Below are positions 7,992-17,477 of a stretch of 64,000 nt of DNA, in pieces. The notes beneath the pieces were generated by a model, which saw only the letters and a list, made by a program, of their open reading frames with translations, had not been told where the DNA came from and searched no databases. Made by a program: the position numbers and the translations under genes. How positions within the stretch are numbered: the stretch's first letter is position 1; every line of letters begins with the position of its first letter. This DNA is from Aquipuribacter sp051216895 (GTDB lineage Bacteria > Actinomycetota > Actinomycetes > Actinomycetales > JBBAYJ01): the NCBI RefSeq assembly GCF_051216895.1, contig NZ_JBPKAO010000010.1, positions 62,001-126,000 on the forward strand, read 5' to 3'.

Positions 7992-10094
7992 GTGGTGACC
8001 ACGGACAGGAACGACCAGCAGGGCACGGGCGACGACGTGGTCCCCGTCCCACCGACCGCTGCCGTGCCCGGAGTGCCCCAGGCCACCGTCGGACCCGCGC
8101 GGGTGCTGCCGCGGGTGACGTGCCCCGCGGACCTCCGGGGTCTGGACGACGCCGACCTGGGGGTGCTCGCCGACGAGATCCGCGAGCACCTCATCCGCTC
8201 CGTCACCGCCACCGGCGGGCACCTCGGTCCCAACCTGGGCGTCGTGGAGCTCACCCTGGCCCTGCACCGGGTGTTCGACTCGCCCCGGGACCGGATCGTC
8301 TTCGACACCGGGCACCAGGCCTACGTCCACAAGCTGCTCACCGGTCGCCAGGACTTCTCGATGCTGCGGCGTCGTGGGGGGCTGTCCGGGTACCCCAGCC
8401 GGGCCGAGTCCGAGCACGACATCGTCGAGAACTCCCACGCCTCGACCGCGCTGTCCTGGGCGGACGGCATCGCGCGGGCGTTCCAGGTGCAGGGCGTCAA
8501 GGACCGTCACGCCGTCGCCGTCGTCGGTGACGGCGCGCTGACCGGCGGCATGTCGTGGGAGGCGCTCAACAACATCGCGCACGACCCCGAGCGCCCGGTC
8601 GTGGTCGTGGTCAACGACAACGGCCGGTCCTACTCCCCGACGATCGGGGGCCTGGCCACCCACCTGGAGGGGCTGCGCACCGACCGCCGCTACGAGCGCG
8701 TCCTGACCTGGGGGCGGCACTCCCTGACCCGCCGTGGCCGGGTGGGTCAGTGGCTGTACAGCGCGCTGCACGCCACCAAGGCCGCCGTGAAGGACTACAT
8801 GTCCCCGCAGGGCATGTTCGGCGACCTCGGGCTCAAGTACGTCGGGCCGGTCGACGGCCACGACCGCGGTGCCGTGGAGCGCGCGCTGGAGCGGGCCCGT
8901 CGGTTCGGCGGGCCGGTGATCGTCCACGTCATCACGCAGAAGGGGCGCGGCTACGAGCTGGCCGAGGCCGACGACGCCGACCGCTTCCACGGCATCGGGG
9001 CCATCGACGCCGTGACCGGCAAGGCCCTCAGCGAGTCCAAGCCGTCGTGGACGGCGGCGTTCGCCCAGGAGATGGTCGCGGTGGGCCGGGAGCGGCAGGA
9101 CGTCGTGGCGATCACGGCCGCGATGCTCATCCCGGTGGGCCTCAAGCCGTTCGCCGACGCCCACCCGGACCGCATCATCGACGTCGGCATCGCCGAGCAG
9201 CACGGTGCCACCAGCGCCGCCGGGATGGCCCTCGCGGGCCTGCACCCCGTGATGGCCGTCTACGCCACGTTCCTCAACCGGGCCTTCGACCAGGTGCTGA
9301 TGGACGTCGCCCTCCACAAGGCGGGCGTGACGTTCGTCCTGGACCGGGCCGGGGCCACGGGGGACGACGGCGCCAGCCACAACGGCATGTGGGACATGTC
9401 GATGCTGCAGGTGGTGCCCGGGCTCCGCCTCGCCGCCCCCCGCGACGAGGCCACGCTCCGCCAGGCGCTGCGCGAGGCGCTCGACGTGGACCACGCACCG
9501 ACCGTGCTGCGCTTCCCCAAGGGGGCGCTGGCCGCCGACGTGCCGGCCGTGGCGCGGCACGGGCAGACCGACGTCCTGCGGACCCCGCGCAGCAGCCGGC
9601 CCGAGGTGCTGCTGGTCAGCGTGGGCGCCATGGCCCCGATCTGCCTGGAGGCGGCCAGCCGCCTGCAGGCGCACGGCCTGGACGTCACGGTCGTCGACCC
9701 CCGCTGGGTCAAGCCGGTCGACGCGTCCCTGGTCGAGCTGGCCCGCAGCCACCGGGTCGTCGCCGTCGTGGAGGACGGCATCCGGGTCGGTGGCGTGGGT
9801 GCGGCGGTCCGGCTGGCGCTGGCCGAGGCGGACGTCGACGCCACGGTCGTCGGCTTCGGGCTCGCACCGGAGTTCTTCGACCACATGTCCCGCGCCGACG
9901 TCCTGGCCCGCAGCGGGCTGACGCCGCAGGACATCTCCCGCCGGGTGGTGGAGGTCGCGACGCGGACCGGCCAGGGCCCTGCGGCCGGTGACGAGGCGCT
10001 CCGCGGTGACGAGGCGTCAGCGCCGGTGGAGGTCCCGGTCCAGGCTCCGGCCCGCGGGGTCGGCCAGGACACCGGCCCCCAGGACGTCACCTGA
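7992..10094 (+). CDS. dxs: 1-deoxy-D-xylulose-5-phosphate synthase
   Basis: Condenses pyruvate and glyceraldehyde-3-phosphate, the first step of the MEP isoprenoid pathway; requires thiamine diphosphate. Visible motifs: GHLGPNLGVVELTLALH with the catalytic His region, the TPP motif GDGALTGGMSWEALNNI (about residues 177-193), the DRAGATGDDGASHNG pyrimidine-domain motif and a C-terminal transketolase-like domain. At 700 residues it is longer than the usual 620-640, from a variable N-terminus of about 35 residues and a C-terminal tail of about 45 residues past the conserved end. GTG codons occur at both 7992 and 7995. The tail is overlapped by the convergent gene at 10017. Confidence 0.95.
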   Translation: MVTTDRNDQQGTGDDVVPVPPTAAVPGVPQATVGPARVLPRVTCPADLRGLDDADLGVLADEIREHLIRSVTATGGHLGPNLGVVELTLALHRVFDSPRDRIVFDTGHQAYVHKLLTGRQDFSMLRRRGGLSGYPSRAESEHDIVENSHASTALSWADGIARAFQVQGVKDRHAVAVVGDGALTGGMSWEALNNIAHDPERPVVVVVNDNGRSYSPTIGGLATHLEGLRTDRRYERVLTWGRHSLTRRGRVGQWLYSALHATKAAVKDYMSPQGMFGDLGLKYVGPVDGHDRGAVERALERARRFGGPVIVHVITQKGRGYELAEADDADRFHGIGAIDAVTGKALSESKPSWTAAFAQEMVAVGRERQDVVAITAAMLIPVGLKPFADAHPDRIIDVGIAEQHGATSAAGMALAGLHPVMAVYATFLNRAFDQVLMDVALHKAGVTFVLDRAGATGDDGASHNGMWDMSMLQVVPGLRLAAPRDEATLRQALREALDVDHAPTVLRFPKGALAADVPAVARHGQTDVLRTPRSSRPEVLLVSVGAMAPICLEAASRLQAHGLDVTVVDPRWVKPVDASLVELARSHRVVAVVEDGIRVGGVGAAVRLALAEADVDATVVGFGLAPEFFDHMSRADVLARSGLTPQDISRRVVEVATRTGQGPAAGDEALRGDEASAPVEVPVQAPARGVGQDTGPQDVT

Positions 10095-10895
10095 CGCGAC
10101 CGGGGCGGCCACCTCGTCCGCGGTGACGAGGACGGGGCGGTCGAAGGCCCGCTCGAGGGGTTCGCTCGCCGTCCAGGCGGCCCCGACGTAGGCGGGGTCG
10201 ATCCGACCCAGGTCGAACCAGCCGCGGTCCCGGACCGGCACGGCGACGGCTCGCATGCCGGTGCCGTCGCCCTGCGCCAGCGCGGTACGCAGCCGTCGGC
10301 TGCCGAGCAGCGTGACGACGTCGGCGGTGCCCATCGGGCGCAGCACCAGGGGACGGCCCTCGCGCTGGTCGCGCCGCAGCCGCTCCTGCACCAGCCCCCC
10401 CAGCCGCTCCAGGTCCTGGCGGGCCTCGGCCCAGCGGGCGTCCAGGCGGGCGCGCAGCGCCCCGTCCAGGCCGGGCAGGGGCGGCAGCGGGTGAGGTCCG
10501 GCGACCGCGCCCAGGTCGCTGACCCCCAGGCCGAGGCCCAGCACGCCACCAGGCACCCGCTCGCGGACCCAGCCGTCGCCGCAGGCCATGGCGGCCACCT
10601 CGACGGGCTCGCCGTGGGCGTGGCAGGCGGCCAGCAGCGCGTCGGCCCCGCCGAGCGCCACGACCCCGACGACCTCGGCGGCCAGCCGGAGCCGTCGACG
10701 CGTGACGGGGTGGTCGGGCAGGACCGCCCACGGGCCCACGGCGCAGGCGACGTCTTCCCAGGTCAGAGACCCGCCGGCGGCCAGGTCGACGCCGTCGTCG
10801 CGGGGGTCGAGGTCGACCTCGTCCAGCACCGCCATGGCCAGCACGGCCCGGCGCAGCTCGGCCCGGGAGGTGGGCGAGGTGACGGGATCGGGCAC
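10017..10895 (-). CDS. Unknown actinobacterial protein convergent with dxs
   Basis: I do not recognise the family. The 292-residue product (GTG start chosen because the preceding residues are a basic, Pro-rich run that looks untranslated) has no signal peptide or membrane helix. It contains Ala/Leu-rich helical segments, RLRLAAEVVGVVALGGADALL near residue 75, a region around residues 155-185 rich in Arg/Glu (WAEARQDLERLGGLVQERL) that may be a helical hairpin, and a C-terminal beta-like part (GRPLVLRPMGTADVVTLLG, WFDLGRIDPAYVGAAW). Its last 78 bp overlap the 3' end of dxs on the other strand. It may be lineage-specific. Confidence 0.6.
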   Translation of the reverse strand: MPDPVTSPTSRAELRRAVLAMAVLDEVDLDPRDDGVDLAAGGSLTWEDVACAVGPWAVLPDHPVTRRRLRLAAEVVGVVALGGADALLAACHAHGEPVEVAAMACGDGWVRERVPGGVLGLGLGVSDLGAVAGPHPLPPLPGLDGALRARLDARWAEARQDLERLGGLVQERLRRDQREGRPLVLRPMGTADVVTLLGSRRLRTALAQGDGTGMRAVAVPVRDRGWFDLGRIDPAYVGAAWTASEPLERAFDRPVLVTADEVAAPVASGDVLGAGVLADPAGRSLDRDLHRR

Positions 10896-11063
10896 GGCCC
10901 CAGCGTCCCCGGTGCGGGCCCGCCCACAAACCCGCCGGGGCGGGGCGCGGCGCACGTCACCCGGATGCACGGGAGCCGGTCACCGTCGGTGGTCCCGCCG
11001 TGACGGGGCCCCCACCGGTGACCGGCTCGACGTGCTGCGCCCGGGGGCGCGCGGAGGACCGGT

Positions 11064-13208
11064 TCAGCCCGGCAGGCTGGCCGCCCCCGCCGGGAGGAAC
11101 CGTCGGCCGTTGACCCGGTCGCTGTACCCCTCGCGGTCCAGCAGCGGGGTGAGCCCGCCCAGGTGGAACGGCCAGCCGGCGCCGGTGATCATGCACAGGT
11201 CGATGTCGCGCGGGTCGTTGACGACCCCGTCGGCCAGCAGCAGACCGGCCTCCTGCGCCAGGGCGGACAGGGCGCGCTCCCGGACCTCGTCGGGGCTGCT
11301 GGCGGCGCCGCCCGACGGCAGCAGCGCGAGCGTCTCCTCCGCCAGGTACGGCTTGCCGCGCTCGTCCCAGGACCAGATGCCCGGCTGCTTGGCCTCGACC
11401 ACCTTCTGCAGGGTGCTGGACACCGTGAACCGGTCGGGGAACGCCTCGTGCAGGCTCTCCAGCACGTGCAGCGCGACGGCGGGGCCGACCAGCTGCAGCA
11501 GCACCAGGGGGGACATCGGCAGCCCGAGCGGACGGAACGCGGCGTCGACGACGTCGGGCGGGGTGCCCTCGTCGACGGCGGCGAACGCCTCGGACAGCAT
11601 CCGGATCAGCAGCCGGTTGACGACGAACGCGGGGGCGTCCTGCACCGGCACGCACGACTTCTTCAGCTGCTTGCCGACCGCGAAGGCCGTCGCGACGGTC
11701 GCGTCGTCGGTGCGGGGGGCGCGGGCGATCTCCACCAGCGGCATGATCGCCACCGGGTTGAAGAAGTGGAACCCGACCATCCGCTCCGGGTGCTGCAGGT
11801 CCGCCGCCATCTCGGCCACCGACAGGCTCGAGGTGTTGGTGGCGAGGACGCAGTCGGGGCGCACGACCTGCTCGAGGCTGGCCAGCACCTGCTTCTTGAC
11901 CTGCATCTCCTCGAAGACGGCCTCGATGACGAGGTCGCACCCGGCGAACACGGCGTGGTCCGTTCCGGCCGTGACGAGGGCCTTGAGCCGGTTGACCTCG
12001 TCGGGGCCCATCCGGCCCTTGCCCGCGAGGGTGTCGAGCTCGCCGTGGACCCGGGCGACGCCCGCGTCGGCGCGCGACTGGTCGAGGTCGGTCATGACGA
12101 CGGGCACCTTGAGCCGGCGGACGAACAGCAGCGCGAGCTGGGAGGCCATCAGGCCCGCGCCGACCACGCCGACGGAGCCGACGGGGCGGGCCAGGGCCTT
12201 GTCGGGCACGCCGACCGGACGCTTGGCACGCCGCTGGACCAGGTCGAAGGCGTACATCCCGGCCCGGAACTGCGGCGACACGATCAGGTCGGCCAACGCC
12301 TCGTCCTCGGCGGCGAACCCGGCGTCGCGGTCGTTCGTGCGTGCCGCCTCGACCAGGTCGATGGCCCGCGGGGCGGCGGGCGCGGCCCCGCCGAGGCGGG
12401 CCTTCACGCCGGCCCGGGCGGCGGCGACCGCACCGTCCCAGGTCGCGGCGTCGGCCGTGTGGTCGGTGCGCTCGACCGTGACGCGACCGGCGATGACGTC
12501 GGCGGCCCAGGCGACGGACCGCTCGAGGAAGTCGGCCGGCTCGTACATGACGTCGGCGATGCCGAGGCCGAACGCCTTGGGGCCGGTGAGCATGCGGTTC
12601 TGGTTGAGGGCGTTGTCCACCATCACGGTCAGCGCGCCCGGCACGCCGATCAGGCGGGGGAGCAGGTAGGTGCCGCCCCAGCCGGGGACCAGGCCGAGGA
12701 AGCACTCGGGCAGCGCCACGGCGGGCACCCCGGAGGAGATGGTGCGGTGGGTGCAGTGCAGGGCGATCTCGAGCCCGCCGCCCATCACCGCCCCGTTGAC
12801 GAAGGCGAACGTGGGCACGCCCAGCTCGCCGAGGCGGCGGAACACGTCGTGGCCCAGCCGGGCGACGGCCAGGGCCTGCTCGCGCGTGACGACCTGACCG
12901 GTGCCCTTGAGGTCGGCACCCACGGCGAAGATGAACGGCTTGCCGGTGATCGCGACCCCGCGGACCTGACCGGAGGCGATGCCGTCGGCGAGGCCGTCGA
13001 GCGCGTCGCCGATCCCGAACAGCCCGGCGGGGCCGAAGGTGGTCGGCTTGGTGTGGTCGTGGCCGTTGTCCAGGGTGAGCAGCGCGAGCTGCCCGCCGTC
13101 GGTCAGCGGGACGAGCTGGACGTGGCTGGCGGTGACGACCTCGTCGGCGAACAGCGCCGTCATCTCGTCACGGTCGTAGCGGGTGGCGGTGTCGGTGGCG
13201 GCGCTCAC
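11064..13208 (-). CDS. fadB: FadB-type fatty acid oxidation multifunctional protein (enoyl-CoA hydratase / 3-hydroxyacyl-CoA dehydrogenase)
   Basis: Carries out the hydration and NAD-dependent oxidation steps of beta-oxidation. An N-terminal crotonase domain (oxyanion-hole region GAVMGGGLEIALH, about residue 130) is followed by a 3-hydroxyacyl-CoA dehydrogenase with the NAD fold VGVVGAGLMASQLA (about residue 340), NTSSLSV and GFHFFNPVAIMPLVEI with its catalytic His, then the C-terminal HAD domain. The 714-residue length fits. The GTG start overlaps the fadA stop by 4 bp (GTGA), so the pair forms a coupled operon encoding the complete FadAB complex. The frame stays open upstream inside fadA, which is not coding there. 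Confidence 0.94.
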   Translation of the reverse strand: MSAATDTATRYDRDEMTALFADEVVTASHVQLVPLTDGGQLALLTLDNGHDHTKPTTFGPAGLFGIGDALDGLADGIASGQVRGVAITGKPFIFAVGADLKGTGQVVTREQALAVARLGHDVFRRLGELGVPTFAFVNGAVMGGGLEIALHCTHRTISSGVPAVALPECFLGLVPGWGGTYLLPRLIGVPGALTVMVDNALNQNRMLTGPKAFGLGIADVMYEPADFLERSVAWAADVIAGRVTVERTDHTADAATWDGAVAAARAGVKARLGGAAPAAPRAIDLVEAARTNDRDAGFAAEDEALADLIVSPQFRAGMYAFDLVQRRAKRPVGVPDKALARPVGSVGVVGAGLMASQLALLFVRRLKVPVVMTDLDQSRADAGVARVHGELDTLAGKGRMGPDEVNRLKALVTAGTDHAVFAGCDLVIEAVFEEMQVKKQVLASLEQVVRPDCVLATNTSSLSVAEMAADLQHPERMVGFHFFNPVAIMPLVEIARAPRTDDATVATAFAVGKQLKKSCVPVQDAPAFVVNRLLIRMLSEAFAAVDEGTPPDVVDAAFRPLGLPMSPLVLLQLVGPAVALHVLESLHEAFPDRFTVSSTLQKVVEAKQPGIWSWDERGKPYLAEETLALLPSGGAASSPDEVRERALSALAQEAGLLLADGVVNDPRDIDLCMITGAGWPFHLGGLTPLLDREGYSDRVNGRRFLPAGAASLPG

Positions 13209-14449
13209 GCGGCGTCCTCCTCGTCGGTGGTGGCGGGACGGGCCCAGTCGCCGGCGTCGGCGTGGTGCGGGTTCTCCCAGATGACGGTGCCGCCCATCCC
13301 GATGCCGATGCACATGGTGGTCAGCCCGTAGCGGACCTCGGGGTGGGTCTCGAAGTGGTCGGCGAGCTGGCTCATCAGCCGCACGCCGGAGGACGCGAGC
13401 GGGTGCCCGACGGCGATCGCCCCGCCCCAGGGGTTGACGCGCTCGTCGTCGTCGGCGATGCCGAAGTGGTCGAGGAACGCCAGGACCTGCACGGCGAAGG
13501 CCTCGTTGATCTCGAACAGGCCGATGTCGTCGATGCTCAGGCCCGCACGCTGCAGCGCCTTCTCCGTCGCGGGGACCGGGCCGACGCCCATCACGGACGG
13601 GTCGACCCCGGCGAAGGCGTAGCCGACCAGGCGCATCCGAGCCGTCAGGCCCAGCTCGCGGGCGGTGTTCGCCTCGGCCATCAGGCAGGCGGTGGCGCCG
13701 TCGTTCAGACCCGCGGCGTTGCCCGCCGTCACGCGCCCGTGGGGGCGGAACGGGGTCTTCAGCGAGGCCAGGTCCTCGACCGTGGTGCCGGGACGCGGCG
13801 GCTCGTCGGCCGTGGCCAGGCCCCAGCCGCGCTCGGCGTGCCGGGTGGCCATCGTGACCAGCCCCTGCTGGAGCCGGCCGGACTCGTAGGCCGCGGCCAG
13901 CTTGGTCTGGCTGGCGACGGCGTAGGCGTCGGCGCGCTCCTTGGTGATGTGGGGGAAGCGGTCGTGCAGGTTCTCCGCGGTCGCGCCCATGACCAGCGCC
14001 GACGGGTCGACGATCTTCTCCGCGACGAAGCGGGGGTTGGGGTCGACGCCGGAGCCCATCGGGTGGTGGCCCATGTGTTCGACCCCGCCCGCCACGGCGA
14101 TGTCGTAGGCGCCGAAGCCGATGCCCGACGCGGTCGTGGTGACCGCCGTCATGGCGCCCGCGCACATCCGGTCGATGGCGAACCCCGGGACCGACTTCGG
14201 CAGACCCGCGAGCAGCGCCGCGGTCCGGCCGATGGTCAGACCCTGGTCACCGGTCTGGGTGGTCGCTGCGACGGCTACCTCGTCGATCCGCTCCGGCGGC
14301 AGCGACGGGTTGCGCTCCAGCAGGCCGCGGATGCAGCGCACGACCATGTCGTCGGCTCGGGTCTGGGCGTACATCCCCTTGTCGCCGGCCTTGCCGAAGG
14401 GGGTGCGGACGCCGTCCACGAAGACGACATCTCTGACGGTGGTGGGCAC
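13205..14449 (-). CDS. fadA: Acetyl-CoA acyltransferase (3-ketoacyl-CoA thiolase)
   Basis: Cleaves 3-ketoacyl-CoA with CoA, the last step of beta-oxidation. Thiolase hallmarks are present: the nucleophilic cysteine in DRMCAGAMTA (about residue 90), GGVEHMGHHPMG, the histidine motif GHPLASSGVR and the C-terminal catalytic cysteine in MCIGIGMGGTVIWE. Length is 414 residues. It starts at a GTG and is the first gene of the fadA-fadB operon. A 16-bp palindrome lies about 55 bp upstream of its start and is a good candidate operator for a fatty-acid-responsive repressor. Confidence 0.95.
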   Translation of the reverse strand: MPTTVRDVVFVDGVRTPFGKAGDKGMYAQTRADDMVVRCIRGLLERNPSLPPERIDEVAVAATTQTGDQGLTIGRTAALLAGLPKSVPGFAIDRMCAGAMTAVTTTASGIGFGAYDIAVAGGVEHMGHHPMGSGVDPNPRFVAEKIVDPSALVMGATAENLHDRFPHITKERADAYAVASQTKLAAAYESGRLQQGLVTMATRHAERGWGLATADEPPRPGTTVEDLASLKTPFRPHGRVTAGNAAGLNDGATACLMAEANTARELGLTARMRLVGYAFAGVDPSVMGVGPVPATEKALQRAGLSIDDIGLFEINEAFAVQVLAFLDHFGIADDDERVNPWGGAIAVGHPLASSGVRLMSQLADHFETHPEVRYGLTTMCIGIGMGGTVIWENPHHADAGDWARPATTDEEDAA

Positions 14450-14503
14450 GGGGCCTCCCGGATCGGTCTGGGCGCCCGCGTCCTCACGGGCTGCCCGACC
14501 TAT

Positions 14504-14519
14504 GTTACCGCTCGGTAAC
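14504..14519. promoter_or_regulatory. 16-bp palindrome upstream of fadA, probable TetR-type operator
   Basis: The sequence GTTACCGCTCGGTAAC has perfect 7-bp arms around a 2-bp centre. The TTACC...GGTAA form is typical of operators of TetR-family regulators of acyl-CoA metabolism in actinobacteria (family knowledge). It sits in the fadA promoter region and its last base is the first base of the rnd stop codon on the reverse strand. No TetR gene is in the window, so the regulator would act in trans. Confidence 0.65.
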
Positions 14520-15922
14520 TACGGGGTCGAACCCTCGTCGGGGTCCGTCCGGGTGACGGACCCGGACCCGGCCGCGGCCTGGGCCGCCCCGGCGGCGAGG
14601 GCCGTGCTCAGCGCGGGCGCGGTCAGCGACACCTGCCACTCCCGGGCTCCCCGGCCCCGCAGCAGCCCAGCCACGTCCTCGACCGTGGTGCCGGGCGGGT
14701 CCCAGGCGAGGCGCCGCGCGGTGTCCGGGGTCAGCAGGTTCTCCAGCGGCACGTCGTGCTCCGCCGCGAGGCCGGCGAGCGCGGCACGCACGTGCACGAG
14801 GCGGGCGGCGGCCGCGGGGTCCCGGTCGGCCCAGGCGCGGATCGGCGGGGGGCCGTCGCTGCGGGGCGGAGGACCGGGCAGGTCCTTCTCGGGCAGGGCC
14901 AGGGCCTCGTCGATCGCGTCGAGCCAGTAGCGGCCCAGCCGCCGGTTGGCGGGGCCGGAGAACACGGGCAGGCCGGCCAGCGCCTCCAGCGTGCGGGGCT
15001 GCGACGTGGCGGCGTTGATCATGGCGGCGTCGGGGAGCACCCGCCCGGGGGCCACGTCGCGGCGGCGGGCCTGCTCCTCCCGGGCGTACCAGAGGGCACG
15101 CACGACCGCCTGCGCCCGGCGGGAGCGGAGCTTGTGCACCCCGGACGTCTTGCGCCACGGGTCGACCTTGGGGGCGGGCGGGCCGGCCGCGGCGACGGCC
15201 GCGAACTCCTCGCGCGCCCAGCCCAGCTTGCCCTGCTGCTCCAGGTCCGCGGCCATGGCGTCGCGCACGTCCAGCAGCAGCTCGACGTCCAGCGCGGCGT
15301 AGGTCAGCCACGACGTGGGCATCGGCCGGGTCGACCAGTCGACGGCCGAGTGCTCCTTGGCCAGCCCGACGCCGAGGTAGTGCTCGGTGACGGCCGCCAG
15401 CCCCACCTTGGGCAGTCCCGCCACCCGGGCGCCCAGCTCGGTGTCGAAGACGGTGCGGGGGCGCAGCCCCAGCTCGGCCAGGCACGGCAGGTCCTGCGAG
15501 GCGGCGTGCAGCACCCACTCGGGACCGTCGAGAACGGCGGCCAGCCCGGTCAGGTCCAGATCGGCCACCGGGTCCAGCAGGACGATCGGACCGTCCTCGC
15601 GACGGAGCTGGACCAGGTAGGCGGCCTGCCCGTACCGGTAGCCGGAGGCCCGTTCGGCGTCGACGGCGACGGGACCGTCGGTCGCGGCCAGGTGCTCGAC
15701 CGCGGCGTCGAGGGCGGACTGGGTGGTGATGACGTCAGGGGTGCCGTCGCGCGGGGCGCTGAGCACGGGCACGGCCGGCGGGTCCTGGGCGGGGGCACCC
15801 GGCTCGGGCGCCTCGTCGCGGGACGGGGCCGCCGCGGGCGCGGTGGCGGCCGGCCGGTCCTGCGGTGCAGGGGTCACGAAGGCGTCGGGCACGCGGAACG
15901 GGTCGGCGAGAGGGTCGGGCAC
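14519..15922 (-). CDS. rnd: Ribonuclease D family 3'-5' exoribonuclease with HRDC domain
   Basis: A DEDD-family exonuclease for trimming tRNA and other structured RNA 3' ends. The three exonuclease motifs are visible: AVDAERASGYRYGQ (Exo I, D-x-E), LHAASQDLPCL (Exo II) and YAALDVELLLDV (Exo III, Y-x3-D). An HRDC nucleic-acid-binding domain follows (about residues 240-320, VVRALWYAREEQARR). The first 55 residues are Pro/Ala-rich and probably disordered. Length 467 residues from the GTG at 15922. Adjacent to fadA and, further off, whiI and DUF3000, an arrangement I recall from Streptomyces. Confidence 0.9.
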   Translation of the reverse strand: MPDPLADPFRVPDAFVTPAPQDRPAATAPAAAPSRDEAPEPGAPAQDPPAVPVLSAPRDGTPDVITTQSALDAAVEHLAATDGPVAVDAERASGYRYGQAAYLVQLRREDGPIVLLDPVADLDLTGLAAVLDGPEWVLHAASQDLPCLAELGLRPRTVFDTELGARVAGLPKVGLAAVTEHYLGVGLAKEHSAVDWSTRPMPTSWLTYAALDVELLLDVRDAMAADLEQQGKLGWAREEFAAVAAAGPPAPKVDPWRKTSGVHKLRSRRAQAVVRALWYAREEQARRRDVAPGRVLPDAAMINAATSQPRTLEALAGLPVFSGPANRRLGRYWLDAIDEALALPEKDLPGPPPRSDGPPPIRAWADRDPAAAARLVHVRAALAGLAAEHDVPLENLLTPDTARRLAWDPPGTTVEDVAGLLRGRGAREWQVSLTAPALSTALAAGAAQAAAGSGSVTRTDPDEGSTP

Positions 15923-15944
15923 CCCGCCACAGTAGGGGAGCCGG

Positions 15945-17477
15945 TCAGCGCGGGCCCGAACGCAGCAGCGCGAGGAGGACCAGCGGGGGTGCGGCCAGCG
16001 CGAGCCACACCGGGGCGCCCAGCAGCAGGGGGAGGACGGCGAGGGCGGCGGCGTCCGCCCCACGGAGAGGGTCGGACACCGTGCCCAGCGGTACCGGCCC
16101 GGCCTCGGTCATCATCAGCGCCCCCGCGTCCCCGGCGGGGGGCGTGGCGGAGCGCACCGCGCCGGCGAGGGCGGCGCCGGCGAGCGCGAGCCCCTGCCAC
16201 GCAGGGGCGCCCGTCACGAGCGCGGCGAGCAGGGCCCAGACGAGCACGACGAGGCCGGGCGCCACGAGCAGCGCGGCGCGGGCCCGCCGGAGGTCGACGG
16301 GCAGGCTGCGCTGCAGCGACGCGGACCGGGTGAGGGCGCGGACCGGGACCGCCGTCCGGGTGGCGAGCGCCGTGGCGACGGCCGTGGCCGCGGCCAGCCC
16401 GGCGGGGGTGCCCAGCAGTGACGCGACCACCAGGGGCACGACGAGCAGCACCAGGGCGTCCAGCACCCGCTCCGGCCGGCTCGTGACCGCGAGCGCACCG
16501 ACGACGACCAGCGCCGTCCACACCCCGCCCTGGCGCGGCAGGCGGAGCCGGGCCCAGCCGCGACGGTGACCGGGGGGCGCCCCCGCCGTGCCGAGGACGT
16601 CGGTGTCCAGGCGCAGGACCGCGCCGACGACCGAGCGCCGGGCGCTGCCGGGGCCGAGCAGCACCCGGACGGGCATGCGGTCCAGCCGCAGGACGGCGAC
16701 CGCGGTCACCGCGGCGGCACCCAGCACGGTGAGGCCGGCGACCAGCCCGAGCGGCAGGGACGCGCCACCCGTCGTCGCGCCGGGCAGGAGCAGGTCGGGC
16801 AGGGGCGAGCCGGGCAGGAGCGGGCCGGGCAGCAGGACGACCGCGGCGGTGGCGAGCGCGCCGAGCAGGGTCACGGCCCGCACCGGCCGTCCAGGGGCGC
16901 CCGTCGCGGCCGCCCTCACCTGCAGCAGCACCAGCCCGGCGACCACCCCGACCGACGAGGCGGCTCCCAGCAGGGCGATCGGCCCGACGCCGGCGCCGGG
17001 CGCGGCCCAGCCCGTGGCCCGCCCCGCGAGGGCGACGTCGGGTCCGAGGGCGAGCAGCCCCACCGCGGTGCCGCCCGCCGCCCCCAGTGCGGCTGCCACC
17101 AGCAGGGCACGGACCAGGCCGGGCAGCAGCAGGCGCCCGCGGGCCGCCGGGGTGGACAGCAGCCAGGTCGCCTCGCCGGCGGTGACGCCCAGCGGGCCCA
17201 GGGCCCGGGCTCCGGCCCCGAGCAGACCCAGCAGCAGGACGGACAGCGAGCCGGCGAGCGCCGGCCGCTGCCCGTCGGTCAGGCAGGGCGCGGGTGCCGT
17301 GCACCCGGCGGCGTCGGTCAGGTGCAGCACGGCCGCGACGAGCAGCGACCCGACGACTGCGGTCGTCAGCACGGTCAGGTACCAGCGTCCCAGCCGCTCC
17401 GACCAGTCCGTCGTCCCGGCGCCCGGCCTCCCGGCGCCCGTTGTCCCGGTGGTCCGGGACGGCCCGCGGTCAGGCAC
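15945..17477 (-). CDS. Integral membrane protein, DUF6297-like, probable ABC permease
   Basis: A 510-residue membrane protein with a cytoplasmic basic N-terminus and roughly ten or more hydrophobic segments, starting with WYLTVLTTAVVGSLLVAAVL at about residue 32. Motifs such as AGEATWLLSTPAARGRLL and ALMMTEAGPVPLGTV recall the actinobacterial DUF6297 family, though I assign this from memory. It is preceded by an ABC ATPase gene with an 8-bp overlap, so the two probably form one transporter of unknown substrate, likely an exporter because no binding protein is present. Composition is extremely Ala/Leu/Val/Gly-rich. Confidence 0.75.
   Translation of the reverse strand: MPDRGPSRTTGTTGAGRPGAGTTDWSERLGRWYLTVLTTAVVGSLLVAAVLHLTDAAGCTAPAPCLTDGQRPALAGSLSVLLLGLLGAGARALGPLGVTAGEATWLLSTPAARGRLLLPGLVRALLVAAALGAAGGTAVGLLALGPDVALAGRATGWAAPGAGVGPIALLGAASSVGVVAGLVLLQVRAAATGAPGRPVRAVTLLGALATAAVVLLPGPLLPGSPLPDLLLPGATTGGASLPLGLVAGLTVLGAAAVTAVAVLRLDRMPVRVLLGPGSARRSVVGAVLRLDTDVLGTAGAPPGHRRGWARLRLPRQGGVWTALVVVGALAVTSRPERVLDALVLLVVPLVVASLLGTPAGLAAATAVATALATRTAVPVRALTRSASLQRSLPVDLRRARAALLVAPGLVVLVWALLAALVTGAPAWQGLALAGAALAGAVRSATPPAGDAGALMMTEAGPVPLGTVSDPLRGADAAALAVLPLLLGAPVWLALAAPPLVLLALLRSGPR

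Noticed and set aside
11064..14165. A 1033-residue frame extending FadB upstream
   Set aside because: The extension reads fadA in the wrong frame; the FadB domain starts at 13208 with a 4-bp overlap.
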